Shown: positions 42,401 through 50,976, numbered from the stretch's first letter. The stretch: DNA of 64,000 nucleotides from Nocardia jiangxiensis NBRC 101359 (GCF_000308615.1 NZ_BAGB01000012.1:124001-188000), one strand, 5' to 3'. Made by a program: numbers and translations. Notes: generated by a model not told the origin, from the sequence alone.

Positions 42401-45400
42401 AGATCGATCAGCGGATCCATCAGCTCGAACAGCTCGGCGCGAAACACGATGTCTCCGAGACCGATAAGGCGCATCGTTCGATCGGGCGGCTCGCCGATGG
42501 GTACAAGGCGGCGCTCGAGCGGACCAAACCGCTGCGCCGGACGTACCACCGCCTGCGCGCACAACACGAGGCCGATCCGGGCGCGGCGACGCCCGAGGAT
42601 CTGCGGGCACTGGCCGACGCCCGGGAGGCGGTCGACCGGGCGGACAACGAGATCGATCGGATCAACGATCGCCGGGTCGGCATGGGCGGCGGCTGGCGGG
42701 CGGCCGCGCAGAGCGTGGTGGATCCGCGGAATCTGCGGCGGATCACCGACAACGTGTGGATCGATCACGGCCGGGTCCCCGATGAGAACGGCGAGGGCGG
42801 GCGTCCCGCGCGTATCGTCGTGACCGCGGGCCGTCCGGAGTACGGGCTCGACGCGGGCGTGGATCACGATCGCGCGCTCGCCGAGGCGCTGAGCCGTCAC
42901 CACGTCGTGACGCGGCTGTTCGAGCGGCCGGAGACCGTGGTGCACTACTTGGAGGTAGTGGCCGAGAAGAGCGGCAACGGTCATCGGGTGAGCGAGCTGG
43001 CGCCGCCGCGGATCGAACGTCAGGGCATGCGTACCGAACTCGACGAGGACGGCAATCTCGTTGAGTCGCTGCGGATCATTCAGCACGGTGAGCGTCCGCT
43101 GACCCTTTCCGGGGCGGTGCGCTGGCGGCAGATGCTGTACGAGGCAACGGGAATCAAGGCTCCCGGCACCGGGGATCGCCGCGTGCTGCCCAGCCGGGAT
43201 CGGGAGGCGGCCGAGGTGGGGCGGCGTCAGCGCGAACCCACGATTCCGCTGGAAATCCTGCTGTGGGAACGGCGTTCGGAGACTCCGGGCGGTGAGCCGA
43301 CCTGGCACGACGTCCGTGCGGGCGAGGCGTACGGCTTCCGGGCGCACAAACCGGAACTGCCGATGGGCACCAAGCTCGACAAGTACGGGCAGAAGGATGT
43401 CGACGGCTGGCGGCTGCCGCCCAAGGGCTGGGCTGCGTTCGGCGGTGAGGACAAATCGCATCTGCCCGTGCGCTCCTACGAGGAGAAGATGCCGGACGGA
43501 TTCAGCGGCGCGATGGCCGCCGAACCCTTCCAGAACATGGTGGAGCCGGGTCTGTTGCGGCTGATCACCGGGCATTGGCCGGAGATGAGTTACGAGGAGC
43601 TGCTGAGCCTGACCGAGGAGGGGCGGGCGATGCTCTGGGCAACCCAGGGCCCTGGGCCGGGGCCCGAACCGCCGATCGGCTGGGACGAGGACGCTCACCA
43701 CGAGATGCCGCTCGACGGTGCGCTGTACACGATCGGCAAGCGGTGGTTCCAGCTCTACAACCTCGCGCGCAAACATCCGTGGGTGCTCAACCGGTTCTAC
43801 AACCATCCCGAGATCGGGCGGTGGGTGCTCGAGCACACCCGCGGTCTGCCGAACGGGCCGTTCGACGAGAATCATCCGGTGCTGCGGTTCGTTCCGGGGT
43901 TGCGCAGCATCCGGACCTTCCGGGGATTCCATCCGCCGATCGACCTCGAGGTCCAGCCGCCGCATCCCCGGTACCACGTCGCCGAATTCGCGCCGCCGGG
44001 TGATCGGGTGGATTTCATCTCGAACAAGTGGGACCGCATGGTCCACCGCTATTCGAAGGTGCGGGAGTGGGCCGAGGATCGATACGACGAATTCGCGCCC
44101 GACCGGCAGGCCGCGCAACAGGCGGCCAGGCAGGCCGCGCACGACGACATCGAGCACGAGAACAATGCCGATGTCCGCGAGATCGTCGATGCGCTGACGC
44201 GTTCGGGCAATCCGCTGCTGCGCCCCGAGGACGGCGGGGTCACCTACGCGCACGGCATGCCGCTGGCGCATCGTGAAGACGGCACGCCGTTGACGAAAGA
44301 AGAACTGGGACAACGTATTCTGCGCATCAAGAACCACGTGATGCGCGATGTGATGTCGGTGTTCGACGCGAATACGCCCGAGGGGCGGTCCAGTACCCGG
44401 CGGATGGATGCGATGCCGCAGTTGGTGGATGCCTGGAACCGGCTGACCGGCCGGGGCGACGGCGCGGGCAAGACCTCGCCGACGCGGCCGGATCTGGTGA
44501 TGCTGGAACACTATTGGGCCGAGGCGCACTACCTCGACACCGAGGACAAGGTCACCTGGCACGACGCCGAAGCGCATGCGGATCTGTTGGGCTACAGGTG
44601 GATTCGGCCACCGCTGACCGAACACTTCGTGGTCCGCGACGGTGCGCTGGTGCACCCGGACGATCTGCCGGCCGAGGCGCCCGAGCGCGGCGGGATGCCG
44701 TTCGCCCGCGACAAGAAGGTGCCGTTCGCGCGGATTTCGTACGCGGTCGAGATGCGGCCGCTGGACGATTCCTGGAAGCATCCGACGGTGCGCCGGGCCG
44801 AGCACATCATCGAGGTCACCGGTCTGCGCGACTGGTACGACGGACTGCCGGACGATCCGGTCGCGGCGTTGCAGAAGGTCGCGTTGCACGCCTGGATCGA
44901 ACTGGGGCCGGACGTCACCGCGCTGCACCTGAACGAGGCCGATCGCGAACTGGCCAGGGTGATCCGCGCCGGCACGATCGAACTGCTGGCCGATTCGCCG
45001 ACCAGGAACGAACGCCTGGAATGGGCCCGCCGACTGGACGAACTCCCCGAGGCGGTCGACCCGGACAACCTCGACCGGACGCTGGCCAGGTTGCGCCGCA
45101 ACATCGAGTTCGACCTCGAGCTGCAGAACGGCAGACAGGTCGAGGGCTCGGCGAAGACCAAGGAACTCCCCGGCGGCGATCCGGAAACCCCACTCCCGCA
45201 GCAGAAGTCCGATCCCGATGCCCCGACGCAGCCGCAGCAGCGCCGGACCGAGTCGGAGCAGCTGCCGGAGGTGCCGCCGGAGCAGTCGTCCGAGTCGGGT
45301 CGCACTCCGAAATCCGCCGAGTTGCCGAAGAAGTCGGAGGAGCCGCAGGGCTCGGAGCGGACGCCGAAGGCGAAGAAGCCTGGTCCCGAGGAATCTCCGG

Positions 45401-46965
45401 AGTCCAGCAAGCCGCCGAAACTTTCGGAGCCGGAGGAGTCCGAGGAGTCCGAGAAGCGAACCGAGCGGTCGAAGCCGTTGCCGCCGAAGCAGACCGAGCC
45501 GGAGGAATCGGGCGAGACGCCGAAGACGAAGCGCCCCAAGGCTCAGGAGCCGCAGGAGCCCGGCGAGTCGCCGAAGGTCAAGCGCCCTGGGACAGAGGAG
45601 CCGCAGGAGCCCGGCGAATCCCCGAAGGCCAAGCGACCCGAGACAGAGGAGCCGCAGGAATCCGGTAAGCCGCCGAAGCCACCGAAATCCTCAGGGGCGA
45701 AGCCGAGGACACCGGACGAGGGTGGCCTCGGTGGGCTCGGAGGCAAGCGGACCGAGCCGTGGCCGTACTACGGGCCGCGTACGCCGCGTATCCCGATCCG
45801 GCACAACTTCCGGTGGCCGGGTGAACCGGGTGCGCCGGAACATATTCCGGGCGCGAACCTCACGCCGGTGCCGCCCGATCCGGGCCAGCCGCCGAAGCCG
45901 CACGGCCCCGGGCCGAAAGGTCCTGGGCCCCAGGGCCCCGGGCCGCGCGGGCCGCAGTCGCCGCGGTCGCCGCAGCATCGCGTGCCCGGTCCGCCGCACG
46001 GGTCCGGGCCGGGCGACGGACAGCCGGGGTGCGATCAGCACGACCACTGCCCGCACGACCACTGCCCGGACGATCCGAACCCGTGTCCGCAGTGTCCGGG
46101 CGAGGGCTCGGATCCGGGAACGCAGTGGCCCGGCCTGCCCTCGCTGCCGGGTCTCCCGTCGCTGCCGGACATTCCTGGGGCCACCGGTGGATCGCAGCCG
46201 CCGGGATCACCGAACGGCGCTGTGCCGCCCGGAATTCCGCAACCTCCCGGCACCCAACTGCCCGGTGGCACGGGTTCCTCGGGGCCGGGCGATCAGCCCG
46301 GATATCCGGGTCTGCCCGGTCCGGATACCTTCGGCTCCCTCCCGGGTATGCCACTGCCCGACCGATCCGGTCCGCACAACGGGTCAAACGGCGCGAATCA
46401 GCCATCCCAGCACGGTGATTCGAACGGCAACCAGTATCCGGGCGCGCCCGGCTTCCCGGGCGTACCCGGGCTGCCGGGTGCGGCACCGCGCGGCTCCTCG
46501 GATTCGTCGAAGAAGCGCAAGAACTACATGCCCCGCGTGGGCAGCGGTATCGGTCCGGGCAACGGGCACGGCAACGACACCGAGATCTACGTCCGGTCGC
46601 ACACCGGCTGGGGCGAAAGTGCCGCGTTCGACCCGGCCACCGGCACCCTGCGCCCGGTCGAACTCGCCCTGGGCGGGCTCGCCGGAGTCTACGGCGAACT
46701 GGGCGGCTCGCGAATCGTGTTCTACCGCTGTGGAACCGGGCTGTCGCTGCGCGTGAACGAGCGCGGCGTGGATCTGGACTCGCCGGATGTCGCCACGCAC
46801 TGGGAGCGGGTCGATCCGAGCCGGACCCGGTTCGCGGTCGCGGTGGCCGGCGTCGTGGTCTGCGATCTGTACTACCCGTCCACGCCGAACGAGACGGATC
46901 TGGGCCTGCTCATCCGTGACGTGCTGGCCGATCCGGATCGACGCACCCAGATCTTCGCGCGATGA
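24493..46965 (+). CDS. 7490-aa CpnT-like giant multidomain ESX effector with SecA-like ATPase domain
   Basis: Single uninterrupted frame of 22.5 kb. Order by residue: 1-325 CpnT-like N-terminus (MEWPHGNEDEMW, FPPTAPAEEA); 330-730 Ala/Ser/Asp linker; 735-800 coiled coil; ~830-1410 SecA-like ATPase; 1440-1945 repeat linker; 1950-2095 papain-like toxin domain; 2100-2395 two short repeats; 2400-2700 HopA1-like; 2866-4523 unknown module copy 1; 4524-4780 helical; 4795-4970 degenerate ART-like; 5169-6880 unknown module copy 2; 6880-7350 Lys/Pro and collagen-like tail with a Cys/His cluster; ~7360-7490 small terminal domain. No Sec signal peptide; export by ESX is inferred from the N-terminus and the WXG100 partner. 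Several toxin-like domains suggest antagonism or host interaction. No immunity gene follows: pknG is convergent 7 bases away. Internal parts are listed separately. Confidence 0.85.
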   Translation: MPMEFPSWLEWLGAAVGMEWPHGNEDEMWAMAGDWRTAASSLRDIVHDVEAAKSATLAAYSEGDGSASMAKAFDAILKDSGKEKNSLPDLADFFDQVAESVDGGGTQIQYTKLMFYTTLMVTAAEIASVWIFPPTAPAEEAGIIVATRVGVRVMMREALAAMEEKLASLIGARMAKFLLRHVMIGGLLGALQDYAIQQFQVFEGHRKGIDWGQTIVSGVAGAAGSAVGGPTAEALDKALVNSLGTKAARIVAGTVSGAVNSVGAFAASVPTQFVVDATTKGWDTAVDDLKNTHADWRMFTAGAAGGMLSGANHAVADRYYTNSSFWKTPSSVPEIRIGSSRDMTIVPDGSTPLTVDSGAHGDQVTPVQERGGGGDQYASQETPNSRAAAVDSLDHTQVRAAGASDSAGGEHRSGGDNGTTTTRPEQTTTQSPGRSAETPGAGVHSEASGVRSPAAGDDVSEAGVRAGGDTASHGEPGTVSHSETDSNGITGARTESDPPVTPAVQPDGTATTSAPVAADTSGTSTTGAPVRADAPVSGESSRLGTGSPAPGDVRSTPTQSSPVGDGRTAAADASGTRSAAASGGEGTSRAGAPDARTAGKIGDSPGSRPQSSDAPRARAGADGAKAAAEPGVRASRTAEAAPGGRSSEIKAGKDAAAQPVSERARGADGAGKDGRPRAAAGDAEAGDHKLPVRARAGEVPDTARAQSERDSARAHDDSATGRDGDKTATPERSPRQIAEAQDRAAAEQQRQRARIDESQRRVDEAQQALRQAQEAHDAAHPDGASANDSASRPHGDLDAARDEYHAALADHAEVLHEATDELVAAAQTAHAEGVRGEPLTDAYRAAGKAALEYYHARTGPDTPEHLQLKDAGPDALRHELESGSQADKLAAVIEAIRQASPDRNIVLRETQVMATLAIRDGAINMDAGEGKSLVFLAGASIDAVEHGAVQVLTTRDNLANREVDRYLKTLGNMGFDIVRMDADHAYTEPVEGRPTIYIGTMEDVGFGHLRGNIPPGKHVSIDEIDEALVHANTTYILSEGAGESAPPHVVEEVVGARNMLDDSLARDEAGHSVLTEADYGRQPGQKGGPAALTEAGRAKLEESLGRELSEQEVRRLNMAATARWEYKNKDHYIIDDGRVLIIDQTTHKVMFDPETSTESRWNGGLAQALEAEHGLRIRDDPGSTNELGAKELINDHYESKTGASGTATGVSGRLHEDYNIGVTEIPRNEASKLIHGDDDVSPDENTKLDRIAADIVSNHESGRPQLVLAHRNSLVGELSARVTELTDGTSVEHVAIDANWVAEQGVDAEARLQEIFDEAGKEGKILIINMQGARGVDIPIGKDMNARGGLHVIVTGHSGTSHDIDIQAENRAARAGQRGTVQYYTSPEDELYALSANPDVQHVVVRYSQSVGSSDAEGAVAPTQEMRIAAEQQLRDMVEPLQDAAAARLGLTRAPPGDGSAPVPEREGGGTDAGTDTPERPPTATGERPPAATSEQSPAATSERSPAATSERPLAAKGEQPSASSTERLPAAASEQSPAAKGEQPSASSTERPPAGTSEQSPATSSERPPAGTSEQSPATTSEQPPAAASEQPHVEERTTPPSDTDTDSAAPDATRGPARGDGEANNSVTEGDSPSTSGAARHGLPARGIVPGDDAEAEVDKEQFGDPETAVPQVDTVDTEDGADVTVADPSHARRPVAEGVDDPGTRAPHPADSETRAGDTADPGARRGHAAEAGTRTERTTASGSRTERTAEPRTRTERAGDPGARTERTAEPGTGTERTADPGIRAGRTAEYGTPAARDENTTTDPARVGQLPGSVADRESAPDITPEPESTTDSPAAPAVSRRPGAAEGTPGAEHGERSPGVPDSSVEQDRSSTRSGDPEHRSTEKDSTTTDPSVAPVPVVTSEDPAPAPPTRSRRVPNSDGSAQQRRSDTSNPLEPRTRAPQRNTNQGKCAPLALKLIRELTGSRFIRPFDREVGPEGVTRRELQLAAGGRLRKFPGGHDAIAAMLRKKGNGAIALVVDEYAGSSRQQPGAHAYVLVNENGRIVVRDPSTGTVQGYPPTVPVELRSTHAVLFDKKGRPMHPLRWIVRYVMRSSASQSRIGQAGAATEVDRLVGARDAAERSRIAAHAAVEAARQRVNRLGLGPEGPARGGTVGITPQELRPRRLPGEPTDPAHPEYVRTLAETLDYLYSRTKRADLADAWHDAVDDLAAAARRQWAADAAAARAGRELAEAIRGDVDVRPDGALARQAVADQLEQDHAHALTRLGVAQEKLTEARERIDQAGPGREPPSAPTGIRLSDAELRPRRAPGEPTDPQDPGYVRTLDETIEYLQSRTKRSDLAEQWLRDVRALEDAAREFHTARTEADRLGDALTVARSRVANSPAQPHRPALDPATEVRRVMDRFPEVFDRPRTLAELHTRLRPGTPFEVLLAVRELSYRRSGLVPPSLSRESLDEFLRRVWDRRDSMHSFNDVYRQYSGRVMGTVEDPRAYLDGLVRILGDRAPDAQLAMLQGVGMLTPDNADAWAPADVGFVHYYRHIEPLASEDVGYRIYVNPSDEAAPDLAAGIVHEIVDDPGNFPGIHSMKVSGPHELRADRIVIYVRDLDSAQRVVEWLKTFQDARPDAFGWDVPAMTDQVLPGVGIGAEPPLDAAGRDQSFGEVRSNIVLQQLDAHRQGDFADFRLAVLNRLLAADVDPDHPYRHSDGTDAGPGGIAPPRRPGAPAAGEPEPGPSQAGHRQPSLAERTAYLTPEQLAVHDRKLAEHAEAVARLAELRNQRDLLAAHLLVDPSGGWAALRPENLGHTLEELRARATAPGEHARRAAEIVALERLSLDHQEVVDEIARLEDELAESEATPDPDSLRPEGWTEHTALQEHRPLTGRTRRALRALARATEARARAWDRAVSRVRELGIDPDRVRREVFAGQLGAKADRAEKDHEHDLRQPDPRGQSLAELRLRADGLDLAPGSAGAAELRRRILLAEAERAEAAATIAALRALAGESDTVPPAELEQRARDLGVQVTDFMVEHAIRDRIDAIEERGGQVVRELSGTHRDSRSGTNYRSPTSGAPIGTERLHELAREYGIDPAGRPDAEVERALRTEIGRHIAAAREQAVPVLAELDRFRVAVANESVRRSEAQAAAQHEILYHRTGVSDRSPRVIGTATVHARHGDGHTLIVPGADGERGRFVGVGAAADPEIYLPAAQRRRHAAQGYDDAVYYRVSIDADGVVRVGEHRPPPAPVERLGPSARPGDWSPAGQERQFVPSRGKVRRNLRQLAYDIRRLTSAADENYAELLDLAETLDIDDAWQLGPRELEAATRAKVAEFRVRAEEAWDRTDDVSPAERSALLAERNRLEDEAQTAQEIGDELLLRLADHDNNYLRPRDLKAADTAVLAARRVLAAYGGVPIGTDGRPAHPGQEVARLITSADGANRLVVVSPAAHPDHILDPATRNLLVGNGEFTFQQVRVDERGRVWTRELREPEGGPAALAPESATEPQRPAISETPARQDPDTPEVPAEETGDAALSPEEAQRRLDQLVRRRTAKVAAQERWRNKLAGRAAKFPDADISRGAWAETVRRLSGETTGYTAEYQGLDYVSSGEREDLGPAELARRRDPVDKLAQAARNYYELADDIQQIDEDIDALVRQGATYDPAHIAAFDGLQVELADRHKAAVDAAKPLRRARDELEARLDQARRDGDPAADDPQRLRELTEAQEAVDRADTEIDRLNDQHAAATGAWADAAQAHWRSAAVEPDESGKRLRRISANVWFDRGVPDARGVFRGGRIIVVAGRAEYGRLDATAHDAALADALAHHHYLARLLERPDTTVDYLRVTADAQLHTANVRLASPQLQRATMGPSNPRARALPVTDPIAWRRIIHEVTGIPAGSETRWRMPDQDRNAAELEVFARHALPPQTLMQWRDAEGNWHSTREGEARGYRAYQPKVEPGTKLNKIWQKELDGWRLPPKGWAPFGGEDKSHLRARSYDEKMPDGFSGAVAVEPFQNMVEPWLIHEIYGYWPQMSYEELASLGPDGRAEAFWLQGPGPGMEAPHGWNEEEHHDLPLHDALYNVGKRWIQIGEGVRKLPWIIKHFHKNPELGSRRRSRYWLPDGPFDPDHPFLRKIPIVRSYRGYRGWKAPRLDLQPPHLSWTEAEHGPDSELDPVRARFWERDVERWARVQAWADRVIGGFVEDEAHADVQRIVDQLTNPRDPLLRRGDGGAVFAELLGFARHPDGTPLTRAQLTAEILLIKQHLMINEMRVQDPASPEGRLIEKPYDRLPHVADAWLRLTGIGDRDGRTRPYPEDLLLLEDAHAEADYLRTHPKATWHEADEHAASLGHDWDTNRRRLSGQLVRRRGRLYYPEELPAGRPQRRRTFWFTDKRIPLFSDRTLPVAALPYAVEPLAAEQDWLPPATRRAARILAETGMRDRFPALPQDPIAALRQLAVQVLLGGEPVPELGNDPALALAVRAGAVENYLAARTPEQRERWAALLNHADSAATPKELTEQLRVEVAQQLLEFSDPDEAARAQRQAAHEHALLEWAPAVRERANALRAVLDKAHGLPVNADELLSDEMKHPMALENLLAEARNRRKVVGPETEAYQARVTELHDAVEEYHRLDARAAELSERVRALRAAAEPGDAVHDPAARRAEIDWLTEELRQTTFARESARFDVIARQSGVRVNVEEVLHDDLKQEPVRRRLFEELRSRTLPATQVDEYSERVSRLEDAVVAFHLADTRVGELAEELQQAKTRDAELSAAEAAARRAAEAEQKEIESGSAPVQPGEQTLKKVAPQRVPAIGLHATGPIADRLRFAHQVWDAVLDDLSAEERRVLGEFLAGRISGLSPEAAAILDDVLNRAVLPESVLLSFEGEHGLFGDTTPGSVYEVPGYLQGFLGRVSARPESNYHLELTVPDGTPALFVGGADLSPGGRLETARLLLGRGLHVRVDAVHEEDGQVRVRGTVVPRTEESGQPHAAVPAAPVEVYRHQLDTARETEHTAHEILRNLAPTIGIDPTLTGNDLARAAVRTVGADRDRLRAEIKAAQAAGDVERHRELRAQLAANGPITKAVVKVANDYWAAVAEQERLRAEMQALGLDPAGPEGAGAPDQPVSGPDSDDGAGGDTGGADSVPPPTNSEDDGDAGGSGDGPMPPAKWEGAEPDPEPRRRDTWTGADAEQRHVPTTRPLKKALRELVKAVARREQAWDGASRAARAAGVDPEQVRREVLQGKVSDLVILAREDYAQRPAVWRMNAEQLRDYADERAIEHDFLTESQLRHLIRADQLQQRRALAELIELRDNGDALTDAEFRTRIDDLGIDEPTRHQLDEALREHAEQNSRAAARQRAAVLDELENPRTRLPRLRELAGEFGVDPELDRKALVRRIDKASQVETNRTVEGARELIEQLNTFRVAQANERMRDSEAQTEAEREVMGVKAGALEKGPKVYGDGLRKVRLKFGVSHTREVEGPDGRTARLVGVGKTDDPNIHIDDARRRTLAEQGADTVYYQVRVGADGTVHLTEHHPDEVPARRPQIPPAPRPGDWDAGAETEYLPASRPDRKALRKLALQVSDMDEALNENFRSILRDVGWLDIDAADMTRHELAGAVRELVAEHRARADEFFDRTAIPADRMEEFFDQRRAIEARAEEVSSRGNAVLQRLGIHELGVVMRDRKAAELTMMAARNVLRHIGGTAIGRDGLPVDADHATAEVARLREAEAGNPVRLDIVAPTANPDHVLPRAVREQLLGADGALNVRRIRVDDEGRVWLSDLTEPQRARAAVPAGGAPAIEPKRTAAPAEREEAGASAKSGSGEKSGTVEKSATGDKSGAAEKSGSIEKVSSTEKSGGHNSGDAETPDETTDPAEKFAPDPNQVELDELVNRRARIALAHEFWRTKLEGRASRIEGVAPDDLSRDAWSSTIARLTTERVGYTREDAGLDTPGLSLPEQVSEQELARRQDPIDKLAEAAEQYYAVVDQLAEIDQRIHQLEQLGAKHDVSETDKAHRSIGRLADGYKAALERTKPLRRTYHRLRAQHEADPGAATPEDLRALADAREAVDRADNEIDRINDRRVGMGGGWRAAAQSVVDPRNLRRITDNVWIDHGRVPDENGEGGRPARIVVTAGRPEYGLDAGVDHDRALAEALSRHHVVTRLFERPETVVHYLEVVAEKSGNGHRVSELAPPRIERQGMRTELDEDGNLVESLRIIQHGERPLTLSGAVRWRQMLYEATGIKAPGTGDRRVLPSRDREAAEVGRRQREPTIPLEILLWERRSETPGGEPTWHDVRAGEAYGFRAHKPELPMGTKLDKYGQKDVDGWRLPPKGWAAFGGEDKSHLPVRSYEEKMPDGFSGAMAAEPFQNMVEPGLLRLITGHWPEMSYEELLSLTEEGRAMLWATQGPGPGPEPPIGWDEDAHHEMPLDGALYTIGKRWFQLYNLARKHPWVLNRFYNHPEIGRWVLEHTRGLPNGPFDENHPVLRFVPGLRSIRTFRGFHPPIDLEVQPPHPRYHVAEFAPPGDRVDFISNKWDRMVHRYSKVREWAEDRYDEFAPDRQAAQQAARQAAHDDIEHENNADVREIVDALTRSGNPLLRPEDGGVTYAHGMPLAHREDGTPLTKEELGQRILRIKNHVMRDVMSVFDANTPEGRSSTRRMDAMPQLVDAWNRLTGRGDGAGKTSPTRPDLVMLEHYWAEAHYLDTEDKVTWHDAEAHADLLGYRWIRPPLTEHFVVRDGALVHPDDLPAEAPERGGMPFARDKKVPFARISYAVEMRPLDDSWKHPTVRRAEHIIEVTGLRDWYDGLPDDPVAALQKVALHAWIELGPDVTALHLNEADRELARVIRAGTIELLADSPTRNERLEWARRLDELPEAVDPDNLDRTLARLRRNIEFDLELQNGRQVEGSAKTKELPGGDPETPLPQQKSDPDAPTQPQQRRTESEQLPEVPPEQSSESGRTPKSAELPKKSEEPQGSERTPKAKKPGPEESPESSKPPKLSEPEESEESEKRTERSKPLPPKQTEPEESGETPKTKRPKAQEPQEPGESPKVKRPGTEEPQEPGESPKAKRPETEEPQESGKPPKPPKSSGAKPRTPDEGGLGGLGGKRTEPWPYYGPRTPRIPIRHNFRWPGEPGAPEHIPGANLTPVPPDPGQPPKPHGPGPKGPGPQGPGPRGPQSPRSPQHRVPGPPHGSGPGDGQPGCDQHDHCPHDHCPDDPNPCPQCPGEGSDPGTQWPGLPSLPGLPSLPDIPGATGGSQPPGSPNGAVPPGIPQPPGTQLPGGTGSSGPGDQPGYPGLPGPDTFGSLPGMPLPDRSGPHNGSNGANQPSQHGDSNGNQYPGAPGFPGVPGLPGAAPRGSSDSSKKRKNYMPRVGSGIGPGNGHGNDTEIYVRSHTGWGESAAFDPATGTLRPVELALGGLAGVYGELGGSRIVFYRCGTGLSLRVNERGVDLDSPDVATHWERVDPSRTRFAVAVAGVVVCDLYYPSTPNETDLGLLIRDVLADPDRRTQIFAR
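27000..28715 (+). other. SecA-like ATPase domain inside the 7490-aa protein
   Basis: Segments line up with SecA in order: Walker A DAGEGKSL (GEGKS residues 928-932; SecA GEGKT), Walker B region SIDEIDEALVHANTTYILSE with DEID 1022-1025, YIIDDGRVLIIDQTTHKVM (SecA YIV-x-DGEVLIVDEHTGR), GTATGVSGRLHEDYNI (SecA GTA-x-E...F-x-E-x-YN), INMQGARGVDIPIG (SecA TNMAGRGTDI-x-LG), GGLHVIVTGHSGTSHDIDIQ and AENRAARAGQRGTVQYY (SecA RGRSGRQGDPG). Both Walker motifs and the arginine-finger pair are kept, so ATP hydrolysis is plausible. The SecA C-terminal scaffold and zinc tail are absent. Confidence 0.8.
28930..29275 (+). repeat. In-frame tandem repeats, first linker repeat
   Basis: Decapeptide-like units of the form S-E-Q/R-x-P-A-A-x (for example TSEQSPAAT). 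At DNA level, one block recurs at a 72-bp period (AAGGGTGAGCAGCCATCAGC at 29041 and 29113), and a following block recurs at 60 bp. Near-identical copies suggest recent expansion and possible length variation between strains. Confidence 0.75.
29640..29885 (+). repeat. In-frame tandem repeats, second linker repeat
   Basis: About seven decapeptides of the type RTERTAEPG/TRTERAGDPG, hydrophilic and of mixed charge. They form a flexible linker between the SecA-like and papain-like domains. Confidence 0.7.
30340..30775 (+). other. Papain-like (Tox-PL type) toxin domain inside the 7490-aa protein
   Basis: NQGKCAPLAL places a nucleophile at Cys1955; GAHAYVLVNENG gives His2037; IVVRDPSTG gives Asp2052. 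Order and spacing match papain-like fold toxin domains of polymorphic toxins (deamidase or protease-like). Here it sits mid-protein, not at the C-terminus. Activity and target are not shown. Confidence 0.65.
30940..31640 (+). repeat. Two related ~140-residue segments after the papain-like domain
   Basis: LRPRRLPGEPTDP...YVRTLAETLDYLYSRTKR (quoted in part) at 30981 recurs as LRPRRAPGEPTDP and SRTKRSDLA at 31408, ~427 bases later. Predicted helical; function unknown. Confidence 0.75.
31684..32590 (+). other. HopA1-like domain inside the 7490-aa protein
   Basis: GFVHYYRHIEPL, YRIYVNPSDEAAPDL, SMKVSGPHELRADRIVIYV and VLPGVGIGAEPP...SFGEVRSN resemble, in order, the HopA1 effector family, which also occurs in actinobacteria and cyanobacteria. 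This is motif-level recall, not an alignment. Biochemical role is unknown. Confidence 0.5.
33088..38060 (+). repeat. Large unknown module, copy 1 (~1658 aa)
   Basis: Runs from RPLTGRTRRALRALARATEA to about residue 4523 and is homologous along its length to copy 2. Landmarks: FRVAVANESVRRSEAQ, YYRVSIDADGVVRVGEH, PAAHPDHIL, RDPVDKLAQAA, and the very conserved GWRLPPKGWAPFGGEDKSHL and MPDGFSGAVAVEPFQNMVEP. Mostly helical with a Trp/Pro-rich core. I recognise no family. Confidence 0.75.
38875..39400 (+). other. Degenerate ADP-ribosyltransferase-like domain inside the 7490-aa protein
   Basis: VLLSFEGEHGLFGDTTPGS, YHLELTVPDGTPALFVGG and ETARLLLGRGLHVRVD follow the strand order of small ART toxin folds (x-V-P-x-G-x-x-A, then E-x-x-x-LL-x-RG). 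The catalytic Arg, the S-T-S motif and a clean E-x-E are not seen, so it is probably inactive or only distantly related. Confidence 0.35.
39997..45130 (+). repeat. Large unknown module, copy 2 (~1712 aa)
   Basis: Residues ~5169-6880. Matches copy 1 landmark for landmark: FRVAQANERMRDSEAQ, YYQVRVGADGTVHLTEH, PTANPDHVL, RQDPIDKLAEAA, GWRLPPKGWAAFGGEDKSHL, MPDGFSGAMAAEPFQNMVEP. Protein similarity is clear but DNA has diverged, so the duplication is old. Conservation of the Trp/Pro core in both copies suggests a retained function. Confidence 0.75.
45480..45700 (+). repeat. Lys/Pro/Glu repeat in the tail of the 7490-aa protein
   Basis: Units close to EPQEPGESPKAKRPETE occur about three times with ~16-17-residue period, inside a longer Pro/Glu/Lys region. 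They probably form an extended charged stalk. Confidence 0.65.
46027..46105 (+). other. Cys/His-rich cluster in the 7490-aa protein
   Basis: About residues 7180-7205 contain CDQHDHCPHDHC then CPQC: six Cys and four His in ~25 residues, directly after a collagen-like Gly-Pro stretch. This is unusual in an otherwise nearly Cys-free tail and looks like a metal-binding or cross-linking site. Confidence 0.6.
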
Positions 46966-46972
46966 GCGGCAA

Positions 46973-50976
<4,004 letters not shown>

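Noticed and set aside
36910..44928. A 2672-codon open frame on the minus strand inside the 7490-aa gene, and a similar 1598-codon frame at 3769-8565.
   Set aside because: Antisense frames are kept open by GC-rich third positions; composition is Arg/His/Gln-biased and no family motif is seen. The plus-strand frames carry recognised motifs.
24493..46965. Nonribosomal peptide or polyketide synthase as explanation for the giant gene.
   Set aside because: No adenylation, condensation, ketosynthase or carrier-protein motifs are present; the visible motifs are SecA-like and toxin-like.
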